NCBI GenBank assembly: GCA_008933995.1
Contig: WARS01000033.1
Span: 1,924,501-1,988,500, forward strand
Length of the DNA: 64,000 nt
DNA from: Datnioides undecimradiatus
Lineage: Eukaryota > Chordata > Actinopteri > Lobotiformes > Datnioididae
Direction of reading: 5' to 3'
Below, piece by piece: positions 27,501 to 38,814 of this stretch. The stretch's first letter is position 1. Each line of letters begins with the position of its first letter. The notes under the pieces were generated by a model that saw nothing but the letters and a program-made list of their open reading frames with translations, was not told the origin of the DNA and made no database searches. A program made the translations under genes and the position numbers.

Positions 27501-28921
27501 GGAGGACTGACTGTGCAGAAAAGACTCCGGAGTGTGAATGTGAGCAGTTAAAAACTATTAGTACTACCCTGCGTCCCACAGTTCTCTCCATATACTGTAT
27601 ATGCACTTGTGCTGTTTATCGGACGCCTTGCCCGACCTCTGTGACTTGTTTATTTCTCGCCTTCTAAAAGACAGGAGCGCTTTTTATTTGTCTTAAACAG
27701 TCCGACAAATCTCAACAGTCTGGAAAATACCAGTGGCATGGGTCAGACAGAGAGGGGGACACACTTTTAAGGGGAAGGATGGGGAGACGGAGAGAGCTAT
27801 AGCTAAAAGCTGTTCAGGTTAAAACATCCTCTCTATCTTCCTAGCCACCAGTTAGTCATGATTTTCCACTTGGGGAATCCATCAGGACCCCGCAGAGAGG
27901 AATCAAAGTGCTCAGAGGTGTGATAGGCTATCAGGGCTGGACAGGCACTTCAGAATGAAAGATGAGCCACTTGGGAGAGTCAGCTCAGTGCCTCATCCAC
28001 CGGTATCCTCTGGGATGGCGGCCGGCAGCTCCTGCTTTGATGGCGGGGCCAGTGGCAGCTCACACTCAGCCTGGGACTTCTCGGGCCATGGGCAAAATAT
28101 CCTGGTGATATTCTGGGGGCGACATCTGATCGCCCATTTGAAGTTATCCATCTGTCTGGCCAGACATCCATCATCATAACTTCTATTAACTTATACTTGA
28201 AGGATGACAGTTTTGTTGTTTGGGCCAAATCAGTTATGATAATTGTGCCCAGTAGAGATGCAAATATTTGTCATTTAAAAATTGCAGTTCTTTCAAAATG
28301 CCATTATTTGTGCTAAGAATGGAGACAGTCTCTCTCTCTCTGAATGAACTCGAACACATCTTTGGCGTTTACAGAATGTGAGTGCACACCTTTTCAGAAG
28401 GAGGAAGTGCTTCTAAGGTACTGGTGTGGCACAGCTTTCTTGCTTCCAGGATTTATGTCGGTGTATAGGTTAGATTTGGTTGAAATATTGGTAGATCTAC
28501 TCAAACCCATTTTACTGTGTCAACAGAGAGGGCTACAGCCTTTGACAGCAAACAACACGCCTCTCCCTTGACAACACATTCCTGTCTTACTTGTTTTTTA
28601 TTGCTGAGCATATATACCCTAGCTGCACGACCGGGATGAGTTGTGCATCCCAGGAAATCTCTCTACATTTTATTTCCATTGCTAAGTTGAATTTGCGCTC
28701 AAAGAAAGGTAAATGTGGTTCCTCAATCGCAGGAGTTAGCTACAGTCAGGAGAGTGTAGTGCAGTAGTAAGCAAAGGAAACTGTGCGACTGTCTCAGCTG
28801 GCCATTATACAAACTCCCTGAACATTTCCCATTTAAATGAAGCCAAAGCAGACTTGTTGGTGAGGAATGAATGGCTGCCTGGTTCAACTGGCTTCAGTAA
28901 ACTTAAACTCTTGCTCCTCTT

Positions 28922-28960
<39 letters not shown>

Positions 28961-31900
28961 TTTCAATACGGCTGCACTTTGTAAAAGCTAAATATTAATG
29001 AAACAAGTATGGGGACAATAGAAATGTTTTGCCACAATTACAAGAAGGCACGTCTCTCAGGAGGGTGATGTTCACCGCAGTCTATTTGGCATCTGATAAA
29101 GTAGTTGTAGTTGGCATCATCCTAATAGTTATGGAGCCAGGCTAAGCAGCCCTTGATTGAACAATCAATCATTTGGACAAAGGCTTTGTTGCCAGCGCTC
29201 GCTCCTTACAGCATCATCCAGCTTTGAAGATACTGTTCTTAGATGGATGGGCCCCATGGTTTGCTCCAGCATGTATAATGAGGCTGACCTTAATTGTCTT
29301 GTGGAGGGTAAAAGAGGACTGGAGAACTTGATAACCTTTATGGAGACTGTTGCATTTCTATTGATAGACATGTTTGCAGAAGCTGTCTGTCTGTGGTAAT
29401 TGTGGATTCTTGACACCCCCCAATCAATATGTTTGCTCAAATAATACTCTATGCTGTGTTATTACTATTACTACTATTACCACTATTATAACTATTACCA
29501 CTTTGTATGGGACACATATTGAATATGAGACATACTAGTTTTGAACTGGCTAGAGGGAAAGAAGATGCAACAGTCTGTCTCTTTTTGCTACTGTTTGTTA
29601 CTGTTTTAAGAGCATAACATGTAAATGTGTGTGTGAGTGTGTGTCACATGTGCACAGATATGATTGTTTGAGTACCATCACGCTGAATGATTTACAACGC
29701 ATGCAGTTCGCTGGGCCACTAAACCTGTGCAGCAATATAATGAATCATAACCTTAGAATGATCATATCTATCATAACGCCAGACTTGTGATGGTCGAGGG
29801 CTCAGTGGTCGATGACTGCCATTGTCCCAGTCCTTTACACTGTATACTGTAAATTCTATAAACATAAGTATGCTGAAATGGAAGAGGAGACTGGAAATCC
29901 AGATCCCAGCACAGCATCCTTTATACACCACTGTCCCTGTCAGTGGTGGACACACAGTGACAGGTGCTCCACTGCTCCATATCCCCTGCTGAGTTTCATA
30001 TCCATGCCCATTTTTGGCTCTTCCTTCCTATAACAGTAAGCAAAGATGACATGGAAAAGCCCTGTACCCACACAAGTGCCTCTGGCCTCTGTTTGGTTTG
30101 CAAAGATCTGGTCACTGGCCCAAGGCGATAGGGTGATAATCCTTGTATGCCAAATCATATTATGTAACACATATTTTGAGTGTTTGCCACCGGGAATGAT
30201 TCATAGCTGGTCCACAGGAGAGGAGAGGAGACTTTATTGCATAATAACAACAAGTCCAAAGATGTGAAAGGCACAGAGGAAGGAGGGAAGAGATTTCTCT
30301 TCAAAGTCCTCGCTATTTCCTCATTGCTCTTCAGCTGCTGCTGCTGCTGCTTGCACCACATTCAAATAAGAGGTAAAGCCAGGAGCACAAAAGAGAGCTA
30401 ATCCCACTCTTTGAGTCAGCTCCTTAATTTAGTGAAAATGCTGAGGTGTGATAAGGTACAGTAAGGAAGGATAGGAAAAGTACATTTTACCCACCAGACA
30501 GTGCACTGGCTGCAGCCGCTATAATGAAATGATAAGGTGCTGCACTTAGATGTGATCCTCAGTGAGAAGCACCAGCAAATAAGAAGGCCAGCCAGGAAAA
30601 ATCAAGGGTCCTTATGGTAAGTTTATGTAGGAAATACTCATTTTCTTACTCCAGCCTTTTCACATTCTCAGTATTTCCCAACAACGCTCGTGGGTGCTAC
30701 GAGCTTACAGCTACATTTGTTGCCATCTGTGGTTTAAAGAAAGATGATTAACAAGGCCCAGCAGACTAAACTGAAGGTGTTGGTAAAAAAAAAAACCTTC
30801 CACCACAATGTGACAAAAGGTCACATGTACTGTAGCCAGATGGGTTTTGATTTTACTGATTAAAGATAATAAAACAAGCATAAAAGCTAATTCTAGCACA
30901 TTTTCCACATTGTTTCCATCGTTGGAGGTTTGATGGAGTTTACGAGTCATCTCGTTGCTCCCTCTTCTTCTGCAGTGCTTTAATGGCACTGGAGAGGAGA
31001 ATCAGCACTCCCAAATGTTTAGCTTGATCCTTTCAGCCTTTGATATTTTCAGAATTGGTGGATGGGCACGCACAAATGACAATGCACACTTTGCAATGTC
31101 ATTCAATTTTCTGTAAAGTCAGTTCAGGGCCAGCACCCTTCACTTTGACTTTTTAATTAACTGCTGCTAGATTGAATTGGACCTCTAACCTGAACCTTTA
31201 CTCCGATCGCCAACACCTTTCTCCTCTGACGGCAGCCAGCATCACTCTCTGTCTCGCTGAACCACACACTCAACACACACTGCTGTATTCTTTCCTGTTA
31301 AAAGCAACCTTGCCGCTCTTGTACAGGTGCAAGATAGTGTACCATACCCCTGTAAGAGTTAGAACAAACGCATTGTCTGTTGCAATGTTTTACTGCGGAC
31401 ATCATTAAATTGTTTGTCAACTGACACCATCCAAACCATGTCACTATGGTTGAGAGGGCAATGGCTCAGGTCCTACCTGGCAATTTCTGAACTGCTCTGA
31501 ACTGTATTACTGTTATCAAGACTTGTACATATTGTTGATCTATTCTTTGAATACAAAATACATGGTATTCCCATCAGCTGGATGGGGACAAATAAACTGA
31601 GCACATGGCTCCAGGGCAGGTTCTTTTCTATGTGCTTTGATTTGAATAATTATCCTTATAACACTGTCTAGATGAGCAGGAAAAGCTAAATGTAGTGCTT
31701 TGCAACAAAAAGAATAGATTTTTGTTTAATCTGTTGTCATTTACTCAGCATGGAATGCACACCAGTGTTTTAAAAAGACACTTTTCAAGTCTAATATCTG
31801 AGGGACGTTTACTTAAATGCTCCCAGTTTTATCCGCTTGCTTAATAAGCATTGGAACTGCTACATGCTGCAGTTTTACATCTTTTTTAACGTACTCAAAG

Positions 31901-33289
31901 AGACTGACTTTTGACGTGCTATGGTTGGACTTGTGACTGTGGATATACAGTCTCTATGTGTGTATGATTCAGCTTTTCTGATCTTAGAAAACAGACTCAC
32001 TGTGAGCATATTGAGAGTTGAGCTTTGTGTCCCAGCCCTAGAAATGACAGGAAAATGCAAAGATTTCTGTCAAATACTCCTGAGCCTGGATCCAACCTGT
32101 TAACTTCTGTTTTACTCAAACACTGAATATGCAGCTTTTTGGTTTAACCATCTCTGTTTCATGTGCATTAAACTGAAACTCCAGTACAAGATGAGTACTG
32201 ACTGATTCTGAAACTCTAGATATAAAAAAAAGTGAAAATGAGAAACACCAGTTCCAACCCAATGGCTCTAACCACACAAATCATGTATTCCCGTGGGTAC
32301 TGAGCACCTGCATGTGTGCGTGTCCTCGCAGCAAGAGCTGTACACCAGCAGAGCAAACATTAAGCTAACATGGCACTCAAGCGAGTGGCCTACCTGGTGA
32401 TACGTGGCACGATCTCAGTGCCTTTTCCTGTTTTTTTTTTTGTGTGTGCCAACATTTCAACCACTCAGTTTCTGTTTGACTCACTGTGTCTGGAAACACC
32501 TGCATGAGAAGAAGTGCTGGTAGAAAACGTAGCTGTGATACTGAACTTGACCTTATAAAGACACAGTCAACAGTAGATCTGATAATCAATTTACAGTTTT
32601 CCTGAAACCTCAACATTTGGACTGGACATTTTCACTTTCACTTAAAACACAGTTTACAACTACACCTCATGTCTTTTTTTCTTATTTTTTATGTTAATGT
32701 TGAACTGATTGACTACTATATTAGCTGGAATAATGCCTGTGACTCACTTGTTGCTAGGAAAATAACCCATCTACAGTACATGGCCCAGTTAAGACCCTTG
32801 CAGATCACATGATCACCATTCTGACCCCACTATGGTCACCGTTAACTACAAATAATCTTGGACATTATTCATAGACATCTATGACTGTGGCAACACACGC
32901 AGACGCGATCGAACGCTACGTCAATCAGCACCACGTACTCTTTCAGAGAGTCATGCCACTGCAGTCCATGTGAAAAGTGAGAAACTATGCTCGTTTCTAG
33001 CCTGAACACTGAATAGTGCTGGAACAACGTATATATGGCTCACTAATGTCACTGAAATGGGCAAGCGAATACAAACTAAAACTGGGTCAACACACATAAT
33101 ATTTGGCTAATGCTAACACCGTAATACAATTTCGACAAGGTTTGCTCACAGTTACTTTATGTTAAAGCTAATTTAACAGTGTCAACAGTGATCTGTGGGT
33201 GTTAGCTAACTCGCCGACAGCTACAGGGCAGAGAAACAGCACCTGGGAGGGAGCTTACCTGGACTCTTCAGGTTATATTTGTTCTCCAT
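6261..33289 (-). CDS. ube2j1: Ubiquitin-conjugating enzyme E2 J1, tail-anchored ERAD E2 (gene span, 8 coding exons)
   Basis: ER-membrane E2 of the Ubc6 family. It carries ubiquitin as a thioester and works with ER E3 ligases to tag misfolded proteins for the proteasome. Coding exons in gene order: 33259-33289, 22048-22121, 21191-21322, 20561-20645, 16865-16970, 10575-10704, 9036-9164, 6261-6554. All joins keep frame and give 326 residues (human 318). The UBC domain covers about residues 10-165. The catalytic Cys is C91 within KICLSISGHHPETW, preceded by TPN where classical E2s have HPN. A low-complexity Ser/Ala/Gln/Pro linker follows (about 187-290), with the conserved SPRQRRAQQ motif. One C-terminal membrane segment (about 295-311) and a short lumenal tail end in DYEL. 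The ATG has an A at -3 and a G at +4. Intron 1 is 11 kb. Confidence 0.97.
6555..9035 (-). other. ube2j1 intron 7
   Basis: No additional exon, RNA gene or clear mobile element was recognised. Confidence 0.7.
9036..9164 (-). CDS. ube2j1: ube2j1 coding exon 7 (divergent linker)
   Basis: 43 whole codons (187-229), Ser/Ala/Gln/Glu-rich, starting AESSLSRQ and ending PRAEQ. The acceptor is atgcag and the donor gtgggt. The call rests on splice sites, phase 0 at both ends, a length that fills the gap to the human protein, and an Ala-Glu start like the human linker. Sequence conservation is otherwise low, so it is less certain than the others. Confidence 0.8.
9165..10574 (-). other. ube2j1 intron 6
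   Basis: Nothing beyond intronic sequence was recognised. Confidence 0.7.
10575..10704 (-). CDS. ube2j1: ube2j1 coding exon 6
   Basis: Completes K143 and encodes residues 144-186: the SQDFCCETCG segment, then a Ser/Pro-rich stretch and KAKELAQQINFK. Acceptor gacag, donor gtacaa. The human counterpart has SQDFCCEGCG and KELARQISFK at the same places (from memory). Confidence 0.95.
10705..16864 (-). other. ube2j1 intron 5
   Basis: Holds copy A of a diverged direct repeat (15213-15869). A 202-codon open frame on the opposite strand (12635-13243) shows no recognisable domain and is taken as chance. Confidence 0.7.
15213..15869 (+). repeat. Diverged interspersed repeat, copy A
   Basis: Collinear with 17648-18141. 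Shared anchors include GAAAACTGAA near the start, GTGGATGAATT(C/T)ATAAAGACA, CTTGAATTTGGCCA, GGCAGGTGCTGATT, CAGTCCCCAGGGTGAAG, CTGATCAGCTGT and AATAACATGAT at the end. The family was not identified. Confidence 0.8.
16865..16970 (-). CDS. ube2j1: ube2j1 coding exon 5
   Basis: Residues 108-143 (IRTALIAIIGFMPTKGEG...ALAKK), the C-terminal part of the UBC domain. Acceptor ttgcag, donor gtaaga. Its 106 nt link exons 4 and 6 in frame. It is flanked by two direct copies of a diverged repeat. Confidence 0.96.
16971..20560 (-). other. ube2j1 intron 4
   Basis: Contains copy B of the diverged repeat (17648-18141). No exon was recognised. Confidence 0.7.
17648..18141 (+). repeat. Diverged interspersed repeat, copy B
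   Basis: Same anchors in the same order and orientation as 15213-15869, with indels making this copy about 160 bp shorter. It lies on the other side of ube2j1 exon 5. Confidence 0.8.
20561..20645 (-). CDS. ube2j1: ube2j1 coding exon 4 (catalytic cysteine)
   Basis: Residues 80-107 plus 1 nt. It carries PNGRFEVGKKICLSISGHHP, so the active-site cysteine is residue 91, the same number as in the human enzyme. Acceptor ctag, donor gtaagt. Confidence 0.97.
20646..21190 (-). other. ube2j1 intron 3
   Basis: Short intron with nothing notable. The open frame that reads through it from exon 3 is not coding beyond 21191. Confidence 0.8.
21191..21322 (-). CDS. ube2j1: ube2j1 coding exon 3
   Basis: Residues 36-79 (DNLFEWHF...PPSIILLT), the UBC beta sheet including the GRIVLPPEYPMKPP segment typical of the family. 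Acceptor tgcag, donor gtaaga, 44 whole codons. Confidence 0.97.
21323..22047 (-). other. ube2j1 intron 2
   Basis: Nothing notable recognised. Confidence 0.8.
22048..22121 (-). CDS. ube2j1: ube2j1 coding exon 2
   Basis: Residues 11-35 (AVKRLMKEAAELRDP...QPLE), the N-terminal helix of the UBC fold. The acceptor is ccag and the donor gtaagt. It joins exon 1 in phase 1 and ends on a complete codon. Confidence 0.96.
23656..23667. repeat. Poly-C run
   Basis: Twelve consecutive C within ube2j1 intron 1. A G-run follows about 220 bp further on (about 23878-23888). Confidence 0.85.
24632..24698. repeat. (GT)n microsatellite, interrupted
   Basis: GT repeats with GGG interruptions in ube2j1 intron 1. 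They cause a spurious His/Thr-rich open frame on the minus strand. Confidence 0.95.
28928..28957. repeat. (GT)n microsatellite
   Basis: About 15 uninterrupted GT units in ube2j1 intron 1. Confidence 0.95.
33259..33289 (-). CDS. ube2j1: ube2j1 coding exon 1
   Basis: Encodes residues 1-10 (MENKYNLKSP), nearly identical to the human N-terminus, and ends at a gtaagc donor in phase 1. It is too short to appear as an open frame on its own. Confidence 0.95.
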
Positions 33290-33601
33290 ACTGGTGGTCG
33301 TCAAGCGCTCTGTTTAGTACAAAAGTGTTGTTGAGCTTCTCCTCCTAACTTGCTAGCTAGCTACTCGCTAGCTTGTTATCTACTTAACGTTAGCTGCACT
33401 TGACCGGCTAGCTGGCTTCGGCTCTCAAATATGAGCAGCACAGATGAAACTGAAGGTGTTTCACGCTCCCCAGCGCTCGGACGAGTAGGATAAAACAGGA
33501 GAGCTCTGAATTCAGGCGTCACAACGATCCGGATGAGTTACTTCTCAAGTTATCCTCTGTTTAGGCTGTTGAAACTGTTTGTCATACAGTGGATAACCGC
33601 G

Positions 33602-33609
33602 TGACGTCA
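33602..33609. promoter_or_regulatory. CRE/ATF palindrome
   Basis: Exact TGACGTCA, about 313 bp upstream of the ube2j1 start codon. Confidence 0.6.
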
Positions 33610-33678
33610 TTTGTGGAAACGTAAACAGGAAGTGACAGACTAGTGGCTGGCTGTCTTCTTTCGAGGAGATTTGTGGCA

Positions 33679-33688
33679 GCGCATGCGC
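33679..33688. promoter_or_regulatory. NRF1-type motif
   Basis: Exact GCGCATGCGC palindrome, matching the NRF1 consensus typical of CpG-island promoters. Confidence 0.6.
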
Positions 33689-35907
33689 ATTGTTGCAAGA
33701 AACTTAAATCTTGGTAAGTGGTTAGTAATAGTAAATTTACTTTTAAATATGTATATATCAGCATATATCAGTCACTACATCACCTTTTAACCCAAATATG
33801 GAGTGTTTACAGCGTACGGCTATGTAGTGGTGTTCATAGATCCAGTTTAAACATTTTGATCACTGTGAACATAGCAGTTTATATTTTTGCAGTAAACAAT
33901 GATTAGAACTTGTTACCACTTAGAAAAATAAATAATCACGTTTTAAAGAAATAACATGTTGTACAAAGTAACCCCAGCTATTTTCTTCTCCCAGTAAAAG
34001 TAAGTCAGTCCCGATCATTTATAATGTTCAGTAGTTCTGATAACTCATTTTAGGAGTATCTGATAATCATAGATAGTTCTGATAACATTAGCTTTCAAAT
34101 TGTGAAAAAATGGCTTTCACTGCAGTTCACCACTGTGTATCAGATATTGTGAAATGTGACAATTTAATTACAATGACAAATCTTTGATGATTAACTTATT
34201 AGAGAAGTTTGTCAGCTAAACCTGTAGCCTGATCAATAACCTGATCATAAAACCTGATCATAAAACTTTAAATGGTAAGCAGACCAAATTCCTGACTACT
34301 TTGTCTTTAACTCAATACATTGTTAAGTAAAAGTTGTGTAGACACTGTTTAAGCCAACTTTCCAGCATGCAGTGAAGTTGAGTTGCATGGGTTTTTGTAT
34401 CTCTATGCGTTCATTGTGATTATGCAACTCTTGGCAGCAGAACAGAAGCAACTGATGGCTGAGCTGGTGCTATATTCTGCACACATACACATACGCCATA
34501 TTGTAGTGTATTTTAAGTTCATATTCCTGAGTGCTGAGGGAAGCTGGTACACACCCTGGTGCTGTCAGGTAAGGAAGGAAAATATAAGCCATTCCAATGT
34601 CCCGTCTTTTGTGCAATGTTCCCTGTGTGTTATTTTTACTGAGTCAAAGTGCAGACAGTCACAGTCGGTCTGCTTCATGTGACTTTGACAGAGACTTGAC
34701 ATCTCCCATTCTGTTTATAAACCCTTCCACCATGAGGCTCTGCCGACACTCTCTGCAACACTGTCGGTCCCACCAGAGATAAAGTACTCATATCTATGAG
34801 TTCTCTCTACTGATCCATCTTTATGCTTAGACCTAACTGCCACCATCCAGTCGTCCCCTACCTGCCACAAAAAATTCAAAGGTGAAGATTTGAACGTGGC
34901 AGAAAAAACAAAAAACTCTGTCTTTCTTCCTCTCTTCCTTTTACTCCTTAACATTAAGGCAAAAGTCATTCAAAGGCTGAAATGTCAAGCAAATGCCAGT
35001 TTTGGGGATGAAGCAATACACAGAAATCTGCGACTCAAAGAGCAGGTTATTTTCCAAAGATTTCCCAGAGATTCTGCAGAGGCTTTCAAAGGTTTACGCA
35101 GGGTAATAGGGGTTCTTTTGATTGTAATCTGTTCGTGGCTTTGCTCTGCAAGTGTTAAAATATTTTCTTTGAAGACCTAATTCTACAGGGATAGGCTGGA
35201 TGAATAGAAACATATAAAAATAAGTATTTCTATTTCCTCATTAAAGTGCACATATATGATTTGTATGTTTTCTTTGGAAAAATACCCAAAGGCCTGATAA
35301 TACCTGTGGAACTCATTAAGCAATGCCTACTATTTCCAGGATTAAGAATAAACATTGGGTCTCCCATAGCTGGGTCTCCGCAAGCAGTGACTGAGAAATC
35401 TGAGGATGCTGATTGAGATTAAATTTCAGTCTGACTATTTTGGACTTTTTTTTTTTCAATCTCTGGATGGATTTACCCCCACGGGCCTTTAGAATTTTTA
35501 AATCCTTAATGTTAAATTCTGTGTCACACAGCATATGGGTGAGGGCTGCAGCCAGCAACCAGTGAGCTAGGATTTGTGATTGGTCTCCTAAGGGTCATTT
35601 TCTGTCCCCCGAGGTCTGACAAGACAAGAGTTGATCCAGTTTTTCTGAAACCCCCTTTTCTCCTCAACCATTTTCCATCACATTCCACATTAAACTGACA
35701 GGCTCTCCAGTGACATGCTGTGCTAGCGCTGATGACAGAATCTAAATCCTGTAACACTTGCGAGGTGCCACTTGTTGCCGTGCAACCAGTAAGCTTTTAC
35801 AGGTTGTTATTCCTAACCTGACAAATGCTTGTTAAGGGAGCACAGTCTAAAGCAGTAGCCAAGTCATGTATGAAAGTTAGGTTGTTCAAAGTTAAAATAT
35901 TTAATTG

Positions 35908-35908
<1 letters not shown>

Positions 35909-35941
<33 letters not shown>
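35909..35941. repeat. (ATT)n microsatellite
   Basis: About eleven uninterrupted ATT units. Confidence 0.95.
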
Positions 35942-35942
<1 letters not shown>

Positions 35943-36837
35943 AAATTTGAAATCCGATGATGTTATTAAGTTCTGCAGCAACAATATTTCAGGCATAACT
36001 GAGACAGATATGAGTCCTTTTCTATCACTCCCTGGTGAGAGCATTTCAACTTTTTGTTCCATTGCCTGATGTGTTTCATTGTCAGTGAATAATCAAACCA
36101 ATTTGCATAAGACAGTCAGCATGTCTTGGAAATCCTTACCGCACTGCTGCATGATAATGATCTGTGAGCCCTGGGTGGGGTGGAGCAGGCCATTATTCCT
36201 ATTCTGCATGTACAAGCTGTTTCCACCGGGCAGACAGTGAGGGATGCCATCCCTCCAAACCAACTGAGCTTGCAGATCATTCACGTCTACAAATATCACA
36301 CCACCGAACAAACTGTGTAATAAAAACAACCAAGCCTGCATATCCCACCGGCTTCCTCCCACCACCCACAAAGACATGCATGATAGGTGAACTCTAAATT
36401 GACTGTAGGAGTGAATGTGAGTGTGCATGAATTTCGTCTGTGTTTCTGTGTCAGCCCAGCAACAGACTGGCGACCTGTCTTGCTTGTACCACACCTCCCG
36501 CCCAGTGTCTGCTGGGATTTAGGTCTGTCTGACTCTGCTTTGAAAACAGTTGAACCTGGGGTCGATGGCTGTCCGCCTCTGATGCATGGATGAAATCCAC
36601 CTGATGTGTCACCTGATTGCACGCTGCAGTGGAAGGGACACAACTCAAGGAAATCTGACCATTTAAATGAGCTCAGCTGGTCAATGACATTTTCATTCAA
36701 ACTGAATCACTAACCAGGAGAGTGAGCAGAATCTCGTCCTTTGAAATGTTTCTGAATCATGAAACTTTCACATTATTCCGTGGTCTAAGTGGAACTATTC
36801 AACACCGTCAGTGTGGTCAGACCTTTGGACTCAGCTA

Positions 36838-36854
36838 TACACACACACACACAC
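36838..36854. repeat. (AC)n microsatellite
   Basis: About eight AC units. Confidence 0.9.
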
Positions 36855-38739
36855 TTTATCGATAAAATCATATGGCTGATTGTTAAGGTGAATACACATG
36901 AAACCTTGGAGGGGCTGCAAATAAGCATTGCCTCCTTTTTGTGTAGTGTGTAGTTGTGAAGTGCTGTGCATTTCATTGTATTCAACATTGCTGAAATGGC
37001 AGAACGGCATACGAGTGTTATACAACATTAACTATAAATAAGTCCTTGACTGAAAAACACTCTGCATCATCATTTCTAAGCAACCACTGTGCAAAATAGA
37101 TGTCAGTGCTCCAGATCATACTGCAAAGCAACCTAGGGATGCTTGACCACTGGCTCATGTCACACCACATCAAGTGCATCGCAGTTATTCTGCATGTGTG
37201 CCCACGCACTTTAACCCTCACCATGGAATGCGCTAGTCATATACACATCCCAGGGGCTTTTACAAACACACTGCTGCAATGTCAAAACCCACAGGAGCAA
37301 TGTACATGCTATACAGACCGCTGACCTTTGGCCTTTATCAGCATGGCTGTGCATCTGCTACATGATGTGCATCCATGGAGCCAAGGTTGGAGATGGAGGA
37401 GAAACTTGGTTCTCCTCTGGTGGTCTATGTTCCAGCTACAATACATCTTTCACAAAGCAGCTGTAATACAAATCAATTGTCATTGAAATATTAGCAATTC
37501 CTTTTTCTTTAGTCTCTTTATTCTCTATTCAAGCCTGGTTGTTCTTTGTTTTGGGGAGAAAGGGAGAAAGAAGGCAAAGTGATAATTCAAATGTTTTATT
37601 TAAGGGCTAGGCATATGGGTGGCCGAGGCACGCTGGGTCAAAATCCAAAATTCAGTCCCACAAAGCAAACAATTCTGAGCAGGGGCAGGTAGTAAACAAA
37701 GTCTGTTAAACACTCAGACTCCATGGAAACCACGAATTTAAAAAAAACCAAAGGAACACAAGGGGCTGGTGGAGACAGAAGGAAATCTACCTGGATGTGG
37801 GCACATGTGACAGTGGTCCAACGGGAAGGAGATAACACAGCACAGCAATAACACAGCAGATGAATAAAGTCAATCCCATGGTTTCCGAATGAAGACAAAG
37901 CAAAGAAATTCGTTCCTCTATGCACTGGTTAGAGTTAGTTTATTCAGAATCAGTGGCAACAGCTCTTATCAATGGAGTTAAGTCATTTAAAGAAAGTGGA
38001 GGTCAGTCTGAAACAGACAGGTACCGTTACTCATTTTCACTCTCACTCATCTATTGGTTGGTAATAACTTTAATGCTGCATGTTACATATGTTTCAGAGT
38101 TAACATAAAGCGATGTGGTAACTACTTGGTTAGTTTTAGCAAAGGATCATGAATCTGGTTAAAACAACGACCTTAGTAACACAATTACACATCTCCATAT
38201 AGAAGTGTGTAGGTATGAAGCTCTGATTCACTCTAAGCGACATCTCATCCAACTAATGAGTGAATGCCTCTGACATATTTACAGGCACGTCGTGAGCTTA
38301 GAGCTCCACTCTTTTTGATCCGGTGTGTCACCACAACTTCTTAGCCTCATTTCCGTAATTTCACGCCAAATTAATGTCACATTATTGCTGACAAATGATA
38401 ATATAAAGAAACATACTGTGAAATACTGAGAGAATTTGCTGTTTCCTTTATCTCTTTATTACTTCTGCTTGTCTAGACAATGACTAATGATGGACAATAT
38501 GGTTGTAAAATGAGAAGTAAGAGCGGTAAACCTGCATGTTGGCCTGCAGGGCCCCGTGTTAACCTAGTAGTTCCTTTCTTAATGTGTGAAGTGTGCAGAC
38601 ACACATGCAGGTTAGCACATGTCGCCTGTATATACACATTACCCAAAGGACTTAGCACATCTCATCAGGGTTGTGAACAAAATAATTAGATGCTGGAGCA
38701 AAAGAGATAAGGCAAATTGATCTGAAGTTATTTGGCTGG

Positions 38740-38814
38740 GATTATACAACAGTTGGTAGCAATCTGTTTTCATTTCAAATTCAGAGAGGGCACGCGCAGC
38801 AAGGTGCAAACAAG
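38740..38814 (+). repeat. Diverged dispersed repeat, copy 1
   Basis: Aligns with 41770-41848: GATTATACAACAGTTGGTAG here against GATTATTCAACAGATGGTAG there, then TGTTTTCATTT, AAATTCA and GCAGC(A)AGGT(G/A)CAAAC. Family unknown. Confidence 0.7.

Larger units (their letters stand above)
22122..33258 (-). other. ube2j1 intron 1
   Basis: An 11.1-kb first intron with two GT microsatellites (about 24632 and 28928) and a C-run and G-run near 23656 and 23878. No exon of another gene was recognised on either strand. Confidence 0.7.
33290..33715 (-). promoter_or_regulatory. ube2j1 5' UTR and CpG-type promoter
   Basis: Upstream of the ube2j1 ATG. It contains a cluster of CpG-rich motifs: a full palindromic CRE, TGACGTCA (33602-33609), an ETS-like CAGGAAGTG (about 33628-33636), and an NRF1-type GCGCATGCGC (33679-33688). 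No TATA box is obvious. This fits a housekeeping, possibly bidirectional promoter. The CRE could bind CREB/ATF factors, which would suit an ER-quality-control gene, but that is inference. Confidence 0.65.
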
